A program made the translations under genes and the position numbers. Of a stretch of 64,000 nucleotides of DNA, positions 33,756 to 44,772 are shown one piece after another. The stretch is from contig JAQFWX010000004.1 in assembly GCA_027605045.1 (NCBI GenBank), forward strand, positions 2,738,683 to 2,802,682. The letters run 5' to 3'. The first letter of the stretch is position 1, and each line of letters begins with the position of its first letter. Below the pieces are notes generated by a model. It was given only the letters and a program-made list of their open reading frames with translations. It had not been told where the DNA came from and did not search any database. Source of the stretch: Phallus indusiatus (taxonomy: Eukaryota > Basidiomycota > Agaricomycetes > Phallales > Phallaceae).

Positions 33756-36700
33756 TCATTTACGCGTGCGGAGACGCGGCAATTTCCTAATTGGGTAACC
33801 CCGCGTAATTGGAGATACTCATCCAATGCCTGCAAGTCTTTGCAGTGTTCGTACGGCTCCCAGGTCGTATCGCCTAGCGTCCATTGCACTAGGAACTCGA
33901 TGTCCGTGTCTTTAGACCCAGTCCAGCGATGGGCTAGTAGTTCATCTACATGCCATTCGGCATTGTCCGGTTGTCCAAAGTCGTACGCCGTTAATGACTC
34001 ACGACGTGGAAATCTATCGTCATCATTGGCGATATGTGGTTTCACTAAGTCCACGTGGAATATTGGATTTATCCTACGCTTCTTCAACTCGTCAGGCAAG
34101 TCGAGTTTGACGTTAATATTGTCTTTGACTGACAATACTTTGTAAGGACCGACGTAACGCGGTACCAACTTACTGGATCTACCCTTTGGTAGAGATATGT
34201 TCTTCGTAGAAAGGTACACGAGGTCACCCTCTTTGTAAACAGGCGCATCTCGTCTGTGGGTGTTCGCGTGCATGGTTTGTTTCACGCGACTCGCGATTAT
34301 GGCATCGTGTGCGGCCATAAGATTCCATTTCGCTTGTAATGCGAATTGCTTCACACCATTGAACTTGGTGTCTGTGTTGAGCTGTCGCCCTAGTGCAGGG
34401 GTGTATCCGTAGTTAAGTTCGAATGGCGTGAACTTAGTCGTTTCACTCGTGCTACTGTTCAGTGCGAATTCCGCCATCGGGATACGTTCAGCCCAATCCT
34501 TTTGGTCGTTATCTATTATAGAACGTAATACTTGTCCTATGGAGCGGTTCGCCCGCTCTGTTGCTCCATCCGTCTGTGGATGGAATGAAGTGGACATGAG
34601 GAGTTTTGTCCCTATTAGCCGCTGTAGTTCTTTCCAGAACTTCGCGGTGAATCTGGTATCTCTATCACTGACGATAGAAGCTGGCACGCCATGATGCCTA
34701 ACTACACCTTCGAAGTACAGGTGTGCTGCGCTTTTCGCAGTTAGCTTCGTGGTGGTGGGCATGAGTCTCACCATTGACGTCAATCTGTCAATTATGACTA
34801 GTAAGAAGTCATGTCCTTTCGATACTGGTAACGGGCCTATAAAGTCCATTCCGACTGATTCCCATGGTTTATTGGGAATGGGTAGCGTCTTCAGCAGACC
34901 GCTAGGATGTCTATTGTCATCCTTATTCGTTTGACATTTACCGCACGATTTGCAGTATTCATCGATGTCCTCTGCCATCGTTCTCCACCAATACACTTGT
35001 CTAATGTATTGCGACGTTTTATAGCGTCCGAAGTGTCCCACAATTTCGTGTGCTTCACTAATGATGATCTCTACCAGCTTCCTCCCCTGGTAAAATAAGT
35101 GATGGGGTATGCAGACCACGTCACGGGAGAACTGATTCTTCGTGTACAGTAGCTGGTTTTTCATCCCAAACCCTTTGTATGCATCAGGGTTTTCTAACAC
35201 TTTCTTCAGTGTTGTGTCGTCCTTATAGCCGCTCTTTATCAGATCAGCTAATCCTTCAAAGCCTTCAATCTTGGCTTTAAGCGTTTTACCGCTATGCTGC
35301 GCTGTGACTGCCAGTACGTCTTCGTCGTCTGTATCCACTTCTTCAATGGACGCTGGTCGTTGTTCAATGGATGCTTGTTCAGCCGTCTGTTGTTGGACTC
35401 TAGCTTTCGCCCGAGTTTTAATGCGTCTCGCCGCACTGATTCTGAGTTCACTTTTCCTTTCAGGAGGTAGCTGATCCCCTGTTGGATCTAGTTTTACGTC
35501 GATGTTGACGTAGTTCTCAGGTGGGTGTATCTCGTTAGGTAGGTCATCCTCGAAATATCTCGAGAGTCCATCTGCGACCGTGTTGGTCTCACCTTTAATG
35601 TGAATCGTTTCGTAGTCGAAACGAGAGAGATACTCGTACCATCTCGCCTGTCTAGGCGACATACGGGGCTGTGTCTTGAAGTGTTTCAAGGCCTCGTTGT
35701 CCGTTACTAGGGTGAATTTACGACCTAGTAGTTTGTCTTCCCACTTATTCAGTGCTTCAAGTACTGCAATGAGCTCGTGCTCATGAGTCCGGTAGTTGTA
35801 CTGTGCCGGAGTGAATTTCTTAGACATAAACCCTGCGGGTCTGCAGGTTTGCCAACTTGCGCCTTGACCATAGTACGCACCGACGCCACACTTGGATCCA
35901 TCGGTTACAAGCCAGATTGGCTCGTCGCTATCAGGATTGATAGGTTTAAGAACTGGGGCGTTCTTCGTCAACGCTTTGATTGCGTTGAAACAGCGTTCTA
36001 GTGCCGGTGTCCACTCGAATTGCCTGTTGTTGTGGGTACATCCCGACAATGGGGAAGTGTAAGTAGCGACTCCCGGAAGGTAGGCGGCAACATATTGCAC
36101 CAGCCCTAAGAACTTCTGAACGTCGTTGAACGTACGTGGGGTTCTCCAATCGCGAATTTTATCCATCTTATCCATATCTGGGTGGATACCATCGTCGTCG
36201 ATGATGTGTCCTAGGCACTCCAATCGTTTGGAGTATAAGTCAACTTTCTTCTGACTTAGGTAAAGTTGTTCCTTCCTCAATCTCGAGAAGGCAATCTCCA
36301 GATGTTCCTGGTGTTGTTGTATCGTCATTGAGTAGACGAACACGTCGTCGATGTACGAGTGTATGTTTCTTCCGATGTGGTCCCGGAATATATGGGTCAT
36401 CAATCTCTGGAATGTCGAAGGCGCGTTGCAATCACCTTGTTGCATAACATGGCTTTTAAACGTGCCATATATCGTCGAGAACGTGGTCTTATCCACGTCT
36501 TCCGGAGCAATTCTGACTTGCTCGTAAGCTTCCGTTAGGTCAATTTTCGACCTATACTTGTGTCTCGCCACGTCTTGGCGAATGGTCTCCTGGTCTGGAA
36601 ACGGGGTCACGTCTTTCAACGTATTATCATTCTGCTGACGCAGGTCAAATACCGTGCGTAGTCCTGATAATGCCTTTTTAAACAGGCATAGCATAGGGAT

Positions 36701-37600
36701 GGCTTGCTGTGCGACAGTCGGTTCCCACCAACCTGCTTGCGTGTAGCGCTCTATTTTTTCAGCCAGCAGTGGCTTGAGGGCGTCTGGGCACTTCGGTAGT
36801 CTGTACCGGATAACCTTGTTAGGTTCTATTAATGGGATATGATGATTTACATCCCTAAATGGAGGGAGTCTATTCGGCACTGGCCCGAATAAGTCGCTGT
36901 ACTCCTCCTTCCAGTACTCGCGTAGCGGGTAGGTTCTCATCCTTAAGTTCCGGTACTCGGATCTTCCGTCTCACTGCTACTGCGTTAGACGTAGTAGTTA
37001 TGGGGCGTGCTGATGCTATGGCTAAGCTTCCACTTAACTCGGTGGGCTCGTCCGTGGTGTTAGGTATTTCAGTGAACCGTTCCACTGGAGTGATTACTCC
37101 TCCATCCCGGTGATTATCCCGTTGCCAAAGTCCAGGCAGATGTCATACCTTTTCAGGAATGGTACGCCAATTATGACGTCGTAGTAGTCAATATTGACTA
37201 TATCAAAGTATTCTAACACACTAATATCCCCAAATTCTATTCGGGTATACGTTCCGTACTGTATTACGGACTTACTTCCTTTCACTGCGAGCTGCAGTGA
37301 TACTGGCTTATCCAGTTTGAATGTCTTCGCTCCAGTCGTGAGCGAGAATGATGGTGACATTATCATGCCTTGACATCCACTGTCAATCAAACAATGCGCT
37401 AATTGGCCGTTTACGAGCCAGTAACCCTCTAGAGGTCTTATTGATTCTTTATCACGCTTTGGAGCCCTTGACTTAGGTCTCATCGTGTGGTCATACAGGG
37501 GTTCTTCCTGTGACTTAATCGTCCCAATGGTGGACGAGCCTTGTTTGATAACAAGTAGTCTTCTTTCATCATAACCGTGATCTTCGGTTATCACCATCAT
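33756..37600 (-). pseudogene. G2 copy 2 Pol, three small frame breaks
   Basis: RT to chromodomain is open from 36940 to 33756 except for a one-G loss just before the stop (near 33785), which lengthens the tail. The protease (LIDSGCQGM) lies in the upstream frame, which continues without a break from gag (ADYGGGDHYEW...MMVITEDH), showing that gag and pol form one frame in the native element. Between protease and RT there is a one-base loss (ACCGGG for ACCCGGG near 37112) and a two-base loss (CCCGCTACG for CCCGCGCTACG near 36925). The two together restore the frame. All RT, RNase H and integrase catalytic residues are present. Confidence 0.9.
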
Positions 37601-40240
37601 GTATGCGCCTACTGCGTCTTCATTCTCGTCCCACTCATAGTGGTCCCCTCCCCCGTAGTCCGCTGCTTCCGCGGTGTCTTGACCTTGTTCAGCGTCATCA
37701 TACTGTGGGGATTCCTCCACCTCTAGTATGTTAACTCCCGTTTCTTCCTCTATAATTGCGTCGAGCAGCTCGTCCGCATCGTCTTCATCTTCCTCCTCAA
37801 CGTGCATTACGTTGGCACGTACCTGTCCCTTTCTAGGGCATTGTGGTCTTAGGTGGCCAGTCTGTCCACATTCATAGCACTTCAGTACAGTGCTACTGCT
37901 TCGGGCTTGCGTTCCTGAGCTGACTGGTCGAGTTGTCGTGGTAGTCGACACTCTCGCCGGCTTAATCGCACTGCTCGTCGCTGGTCTTACAGCTAGCGCG
38001 TTGCTAGTTGTGGTCGTACGGGGAATAGTCCTCGTGGGTATACCGCTTGGTTTGATTTTAGCGCGGTAGTTGTTCTCTTGAGCTTGTCTGGCCAAGCTTG
38101 AGTGGGTACCCGTTGATTTTACGGGTGTCTGACGTTGAGCTAGTATTGACTTATTATAGTCCCATGCTTGCTCTATGTCGTTCGCGCTATGTACAGCCGT
38201 CGAATTGATGAGTTTTCGGCCAGGAATCCCCTCTTGGTGACTTCACTGCGAATTCTCTCATCAAGTCCTTCTAAGAACTTTCGTTTGAAGGTGTATCTGT
38301 CCGGTGGATGGACTAGACGTGCTGCGAATTTCAACAGTTCACTCATGTACCGGTGTACACTCCTTGCACCTTGCTTCGCGTGATCGAAGTTATGTGCAGA
38401 CTGGTTCTTGCTTGTAGGTGACAAGAACATATTGTGCATCCTTCGGAACAGTCTTACCAAGTCCCAACCCTTGGTTGAACGACCTCCTCGTTCTACGTGC
38501 TCCACGAACCATTCGTGTGCCTCTCCATCTAGTCGCATACCGACTACGGCTATATGTGCTTCGACGTACGCTGCGCCGAGTAGGTTATTTAGCCTCAACC
38601 ATCTGAGGATAGAGGTCACGAACTTCTCAAAGTCTTCAGGCTTTGATGATCCGCTATACATAACGGATAATGGCATCTTTGCACCCGCTTTCGCAAGTGG
38701 GGACGCTGATACTACTACATCCTTGCACTCCTCTAGTGCTTCTTGCACCATGACAATTATCCCCTCGTCTTCCCGAACTCTTCTAAACCTCTTCGTGGGT
38801 TTATGTCTATCTTCTCGGTCGTCAAATGGGGTTTCCCTCATTTCACGTTCGAAGTATCCGCGATCATACGCTTCTTCTTCGTCGTCTGACGAGTCCTCGT
38901 CATCATAGTATTTGGGCATGAAGGGCCCAGCGTTACTCTCCGGTATATCTCGGAGGTCTTCTCTCATTTGCTCGTACTGATCCCTGGCAGATGTTGCTCT
39001 TCTTCTGGGTACAACCGGTGCTCTGGTTGTCGGGGACGTTGCAGGAGCGTGTGCTTGACCGGCGTTTGTTGGTGGACCAGGATGTACTGTTGACGGTCCT
39101 GGTTGCGCTGCAGTCTGAGCGGGCGCCGAGCGATTAGGGAGGTCTTGCTCAAAGATGATGCCAGGTCGTTGGCCAGCTTCCATTTCTCGGTTGCTTTTAG
39201 CCAGTTCAGTGCGTGCTGCTCGCACTTCCTGCAGGTCTTCCTGCATGTCGACATACGGTTCTTGCCTACTAACCTTCCCTTGTAACGCAGTTGTGCGTTT
39301 GTCTAATGCTTCGGAACGTTTTCCCGTGCCAGTTGTGCTGCCTCAGCGGCCATCCTTTCCAGGTCTTTCGCTGACTCTTCCAGCTCTGCAGCTGAAGGAT
39401 TACTCTTATCACGCGGTCCTTGACCCGCGTTGACTCGTCTGGTAGATTGATCTTCCAGGTAGTCACGAGTTGCCACGAACTCTGGTGGGGTACGTCGGCT
39501 GTTTCGACGTGATCTGTCCAGCTCAGCTCGTCCTCTCTATCTCTGCGGCTGCGTCATCTGCTGCTCGCGTGGGTCTGATGGGCGTGCTGGTCGCTGCTGG
39601 TTGTGCAGAAGGTAGGTCCTGTAACACTGAATGTAGTGTTTCCGCGTGTACCGCGTACTGTTGTGTGGGTTGACGTGTTATACCGGGGTCGGTGCTGCCG
39701 ATGGAGCTCTGGGCGTCGCTGGCAATGCTGGCGTGTTTGCCATTGTCTTGACCGTCGCCTGCGCGTTGTCCATTACTGGAGCCAGTAGTGTCGTGCTGGT
39801 TCTATTGTCGTCTCGTGCACGACCTTTCCCTTTCACCGTTGTCCACGGTTCTTCTTCATCGGGTATTACGGCTGCATCTAGTCGTACTAACATATCACCG
39901 ACGTCTTGTCCCGGTGTATCACCTCTTACGAGGTCATGGATCATCCTTTTGCGTCCTCAATCATCTTACGTGGTAGGACTACCTCGTCTTTTCCGAGGTT
40001 GGACTTATGAGATCTGGTTGATTTCACTGATTCGCCTGATTCGCTCCGCTGGTGAAGCTTGTCTCGATCCCTGTCTCGATCCTTGTCTAGATCGATTCGC
40101 GTGGTCCGCGACTAGTGTTTCAAACAATGCTGCGTCTATCACAACAGTATCACCTGCTCGTGCAGATGTGGATGGACCGCCTTCGGTAGGTGGTGGTTCG
40201 CCTACGTTCTTTTTGACTTCTTGTTGCTTTTAGGAGGCAT
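37601..40240 (-). pseudogene. G2 copy 2 Gag, frame-broken
   Basis: Start ATG at 40240-40238, again with an A5 run shortly after. Further one-base losses relative to copy 1: A4 for A5 near 39950, A4 for A5 near 39320, and a C near 38187. The CCHC knuckle (CYECGQTGHLRPQC) is intact near 37880-37840. The reading passes straight into the protease. Apart from these slips the protein matches copy 1 almost residue for residue. Confidence 0.85.
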
Positions 40241-40317
40241 ATCCTCTCTCACTATAAACTAGCAAATACGATTGGCGTATTTTGGAAATTGTAACGCCGT
40301 TTAGGTGTTAAAAAAGA

Positions 40318-40581
40318 TGTAACGTTTCGTTACAGTTTACGATTAGCCCGGTTCTTACGGACTCACAACAAACAGTGTAAAGCTGTATATTTGCAAGTGC
40401 AGGTAAGAAAGGCTGCCGGCGCCTTTACCGTTACGCGGTATTTACTGGTGTGACGGCGCCTATGTACGTTACATAATACTAGGTACTTGTGCAGACGACG
40501 ATCGTCTGCATACAATTGTATGTATATACGAATATGTACTATGGTTAATAGTAGTCCGCTGCTCATAGCGGAACCGTTACA
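40318..40581 (-). repeat. G2 copy 2, 5' LTR
   Basis: 264 bp, subtype b. It is followed on the plus strand by the TAGGA target duplication and the resumed G1 RNase H frame. Confidence 0.92.
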
Positions 40582-40586
40582 TAGGA

Positions 40587-41537
40587 CTGGCTCAAACAGT
40601 CAATGGCGTTGGGGTCCCACGGAACAACGTGCCTTTGAAAGTGTACAACATTTAGTTAGCGAACACCGGAATAAGCACCGAGTTGCAATTGATTACTCAC
40701 CCGATGCTGAACGTATTAATCTGGTGACGGACGCTTGCTTGACAGGTGCTAGTGGTGTGCTGACACAAGGCAACGATGTTTCAAAAGCTTCAGTTGTCGA
40801 ATTTTGGTCTGGAAAATTCGACGTTGCACAACAGAACTACCCAGTGCACGAGCAGGAGTTGTTGGCCATTGTTGAATCCTTGAAACGGTTCCGGTCGCAG
40901 TTACTAGGAATCAAGTTCAGGATCTGTACAGATCATAAGGGTCTTGAATATTTTATGACCCAAAAACATCTCTCACCGAGACAGCACCGCTGGCTTGATT
41001 AAGGTTCTCAACGGGTTTTACCCGTGGGTATGGGTACCCGCGCCCGCAGGTACCCGAACCTGTGGGTTTGATTTTTTCCAAAACCCGCGGGTATAGGTAC
41101 GGGTTTTTCACGGGTTTACCTGCGGGTATGCGGGTATACCTGCGGGTATACCCGCATATATCGGGTCAAACCCGTTTCTCAAAAATCGAAAATTGCAAAA
41201 CCCGGGGCAGGTATGGTTTAGCTTTTTGCACGAAAATACCCATACCCGCGGGTATTACCCGTCATACCCGAAACCCGTTGAGACCCTTAGGCTTGATGTT
41301 CTTAATCAATTTGATTTTGAGATCAGCTATATACCGGGAAAAACGAACAAGTTAGCAGACGCTTTGTCTAGAATGTATAGTAATGAACCTGAAGGCACAG
41401 TCCGTGCGGAAAGCGAATACATTCTTGATGAAGACGAAGATGATTTGACAAGAGAGAACGTTGAATCATTTGCTGTCTTTATTCGAGCATTGTCAGTTCC
41501 GGTTTATACCGCGAACACAATGCCAGTACCTTCATGA
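40587..41537 (+). pseudogene. G1 RNase H region, split by a MITE
   Basis: Continues the RT frame from 31496. RNase H signatures: LVTDACLTGASGVLT, EFWSGKFDVAQQNYPVHEQE and CTDHKGLEYFMTQKHLSPRQ. At RWLD the frame is interrupted by a 290 bp MITE (41000-41289) and resumes as LDVLNQFDFEISYIPGKTNKLADALSRM. A stop follows at 41535-41537 in an acidic linker. Confidence 0.85.
41000..41289. mobile_element. hAT-like MITE, CGGGTA-rich
   Basis: Flanked by an 8-base duplication GGCTTGAT (40992-40999 and 41290-41297). Removing the insert and one repeat restores the RNase H frame. Ends are inverted repeats: TAAGGTTCTCAACGGGTTT at the left, TAAGGGTCTCAACGGGTTT read from the right. The inside consists largely of CGGGTA/TACCCG units in both orientations. 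It has no coding capacity. The 8-base target duplication and TAxGG end favour a non-autonomous hAT-type element. Confidence 0.85.
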
Positions 41538-41549
41538 CGCTCTGCTAGA

Positions 41550-42561
41550 TTGCTGCAGAAGGACCAGTCCAAGTTTAAACAGATTTTGCAGTCCGTAAAG
41601 GGAACGTTCTCTACAAAGAAACAGCGTCAGAGAGAGTTTCGAACTGAAACAAGTGAAACCGAACCCAGCCTACCAGTTGTGTTAGAGGACACGGTAATTT
41701 ACGATGAACCTCCTCCATTGGTGTTGCTGGATGATGCGGATGAAAACGAGGTTGATGTGGTTGTAACAATGCCAAACAGTGCGGACGTTAACAACCATGC
41801 ACCTGTTGATATTTTAATCAATAAGGATGAATTTGGTTTAGATATCAAAAGTGCCGTTAAAAAAACTTACATTAATGACGCCTTTTTCCGACACATTTTG
41901 GACAAACCCAGTCACTTTAAGGATTTCGCGCTGCATTCGGGCTTGATTTACATGACCTCGAATGGAGTAAAGTGTTTGTGCATACCGGATGCCATAGTGG
42001 GTGATCGACAGTTGCGCGAGATAATAATAAACTCTGCGCATACATTGTTAGCACATTTGGGGTCATACAAGACTTATTCTTACCTGCATGGTTCATCTTG
42101 TTCCGACACGCGTGAACTACAAGGCATCTGATATGGCAGAAGTTATTTTTGATGTCATATACAAGCAACACGGCTTACCCGAACGAATTATAAGTGATCG
42201 CGACTCGTTATTCACCAGCGTCTTTTGGAAAGAGTTGCATAAACTGTTGGGCACGGACTTGCGCATGTCTTCGTCTTTTCATCCTCAGACAGACGGTATG
42301 ACGGAGCGTGCTAATAAAACAATTGTACAAATGCTTCGTCAATGTGTGTCAATAAATCAGAAAGATTGGGTTACACGCTTACCCAGGATTGAGTATGCGT
42401 TGAACTGCGCGCGTTCAGACTCAATGGGTTTTGCTCCATTTTTCTTGAATTATGGCCGAATGCCAAGATCTTTGATTTGGGATAATTCTTCGGATTATCC
42501 AGGTGTCCGCACATTTGCTGAAAAAATGAAGGAGGCGATAATGGACGCACACGACCAATAG
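41550..42561 (+). pseudogene. G1 integrase with internal deletion
   Basis: The first part carries a variable linker and the start of the integrase zinc finger (INSAHTLLAHLGSYKTYSYL, near 42030-42085). The next frame starts with MVHLVPTRVNYKASDMAEV and has the second and third catalytic positions (ISDRDSLFTSVFWKEL, FHPQTDGMTERANKT). Between them the CxxC half of the finger and the first catalytic aspartate (the VIDRLTS region in G2) are missing, an estimated loss of about 70-90 codons. A stop at 42559-42561 ends this frame. The integrase cannot be active. Confidence 0.8.
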
Positions 42562-44030
42562 AAGCGCGCGCAAAGCAAACACGATACGCAAACAAGCATC
42601 GACGCGAAGCTCATTTCAAGTTAGGAGACCTAGTTTATTTGTCAACAAAAAACTTGCGTTTGCCTAAAAACTTGACTCGGAAGCTCGTACCTAAATTTAT
42701 TGGTCCGTTCAAGATTACACAGATAATGGAGCCAGGTTCGAGTTACAAGTTGGAATTGTCCGCAGCATTGAAATGGCGTGGTGTTCATGCTGTTTTCCAT
42801 GCTAGCCTGTTGCGTCTTCATGTTCCCAACGATGATCGACGTTTCCCGGGCCGCCAGTTTGAGCAAATTCCAAGTTTGGGAGGAACGGCAAAAGAGTGGG
42901 CCATAGATCGCATTTTGTCCCACTCTGGGAAAGGCCGGGATGCAATGTTCCAAACGCAGTGGAAATCAGGTGATGTTACCTGGCTAACATTAGACGAGGC
43001 ACGGCATTTGGAGGCCTTGCAAACTTACTTGGAGGCGATGGGGATTTCCACCATTAATAACCTCCCCGCATCGACAATTGCTGACCCTGACAGGGGCGCG
43101 GGGATGATGCCCGTGTACTCACTCGCACCAACGGAATTCCACCTGCAAAACGCATATAAAGAGCTTGAAGGATGCACGAGTTCTACATTGAACTTACCCG
43201 TTCTTTACTGCCACGCTGCCATGCCTCTTTCGTGTGAGGAATTCTCCTTCGCTGAACAAATCGCACGCATCATTGGTTCAGAATCCCGTCGGTCCTTTCA
43301 AGCTGGTCGAGAAGTCCGTGATCGCGAGATCAACGACATTGTGATGCCTATACTCACAGGGCATGCAAATTCGAAGCCAGCGAAACAAGCGTCCCCAGCT
43401 GCGAGAAATATGAAAAATAAGTCTTCGGTCGCTCGTACGCATACCAAAGTGTCTTCTCACCGCTCCAAGAAGCCAAAAAAGCGTTTCCAGCCCAGTTTGG
43501 CTGAGAGGTTGTCAGCAGCGCCCGTTCATTCTGCGGAGACGGCTCCTGTTGTCTCTAGGGTAAAGCTGACGAAAAATCAGCAAAGTAGGCAGAGGCGGAG
43601 GGACAGGAGGGCTAGAGAAAGAGCTGATCGGGACATGGCCGCGAATTATGCTGCAACTGCTCTCGTTGGATTCGTTGGACAGGAGACAGAGCTCGAGGCG
43701 ATGTTGCTGGAGAGTGGAGGAGTGACTGTGACTACCAATGCCAGCTCAAACATACCGGAGTCACACTTGGAGGTCGGGATATTCGACGGAAGTTTGAATG
43801 TTGTTGACGCAAATAATGACACTGTTGAGAATGTTGCCGGAATGGACTCTGTCGATGCTGACGTCACGATGTTCGACCAGTACATTCAATACGACGACGT
43901 CGACGCGGAGGGCGAAGATGAAGAATTATTTGGGACTTCTAGTCCAGTCGCGACTAGAGCCGTGACTCCCATTGAGTTTGAGGAGCTCGATTTATTGGGA
44001 ATTAGTGATGGTGAAGGGGGTTATTTTTAG
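42562..44030 (+). pseudogene. G1 integrase C-terminus, chromodomain-like region and extension
   Basis: Open from about 42639. GDLVYLSTKNLRLPKNLTRK and KFIGPFKITQIMEPGSSYKL are the usual GPY/F region. EWAIDRILSHSGKGRDAMF with GDVTWLTLDEARHLEAL looks like a degenerate chromodomain. About 310 further residues follow: a P/S region, a strongly basic stretch (KKPKKRFQPSLAERL, RRRDRRARERADRD) and an acidic tail ending GEGGYF. Such a long tail after the chromodomain is unusual. It does not resemble the separate third ORF of G2 by eye. Confidence 0.7.
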
Positions 44031-44084
44031 ATTGGAGTACGAACTGATTTCTGGAACACTTGTAAACAAGTGTTGGAGGGCGGG

Positions 44085-44772
44085 TGTAAGAGTCTGGACT
44101 CTTTCAATCTGTCCGAAAAGTCCGAGTCGGGGACTTCGGACTATTTTCTAATCTTATCTTTTATTTTCCCTTACTGTTAGGGCTACTCAGCTCACACTAG
44201 AGGGAGGGGATCCTAAGGAAATATATTGAAGAAAAGACTAACTACTCACCTAGAGGGAGGGGATCCTAAGAGAACAAGCTTAGGGACCCTCACTCTAGGG
44301 ATAGCAACTATATACATGAAAAACGATAACGCGGCGTGCGGCCCTGACACAGCTAAGTGCTAGGCGCCCGAACCGAGCCTAAGCGACGTGATGTCACGGG
44401 CATCATGCCGGGTACGAGCGTGCAACGCGCGCGAGTAGAGAAAGTGAAATAGAGACGGGACAAGGAAACGGAAAGTGAAAGTAATGGACGGGAAATGTAA
44501 ATGGAATAGAAATAAATATATACCGATGATAATAAATAAGGAAAATGAGGGGACGCGGTAGCGTACCCTGACACTTACTTACAAATCGTTTCCGAACGTT
44601 TGCTTATTTCTCTTAGTTATCTAATAATTAGATAATCTTTATTTTAGGTATATAAGCTCGAGATGTAGATATTTTATTCTTTAGCTTCTTTAACGAAGAC
44701 CATCTGCACTCATCTTGTGTGATATTCCTTTGTTCTTGAAGTTCTTGTGTAAAAGTCTCTCGGACTTTTACA
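44085..44772 (+). repeat. G1 3' LTR, split by a solo G3 LTR
   Basis: Preceded by the purine tract GGAGGGCGGG. Without the inserted 399 bp and one CTTAC it is 284 bp and matches the 5' LTR except for a 10-base block. It is followed by GGTAC, the host target duplication. Confidence 0.9.
44175..44573 (-). mobile_element. Solo LTR of Gypsy family G3
   Basis: Inside the G1 3' LTR, flanked by CTTAC on both sides (44170-44174, 44574-44578). The intact G1 5' LTR has one CTTAC at this site. On the minus strand it starts TGTCAGGGTACGCTACCGCG and ends GCCCTAACA. It contains AAGCTTGTTCT (complement of 44271-44281). No internal G3 sequence is present, so the internal part was lost by LTR-LTR recombination. 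Confidence 0.92.

Larger units (their letters stand above)
31497..40581 (-). mobile_element. Ty3/Gypsy element G2, copy 2 (full length, minus strand)
   Basis: 9.1 kb, flanked by TAGGA at 31492-31496 and at 40582-40586, a perfect 5-base target duplication inside the G1 pol gene. The two 264 bp LTRs are identical as far as I can read, which points to a very recent insertion. Order on the minus strand: 5' LTR (40581-40318), gag, pol, third ORF, 3' LTR (31760-31497). Several one- or two-base losses break the frames. Confidence 0.95.
20417..44772 (+). mobile_element. Ty3/Gypsy element G1 with nested insertions
   Basis: Bounded by LTRs that begin TGTAAGAG and end TTTTACA, with the 5-base target duplication GGTAC on both sides. 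Its own sequence is 20417-21922, 31150-31496, 40587-40999, 41298-44174 and 44579-44772. Everything between is later insertions. Pol retains part of the RT, RNase H, integrase and a chromodomain-like segment with a long C-terminal extension. The protease, start of RT, gag C-terminus with any CCHC knuckle, and integrase zinc finger are missing. The element is dead by deletion, insertion and stop codons. It entered the zinc-finger gene at the codon after PQDWY. Confidence 0.85.
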
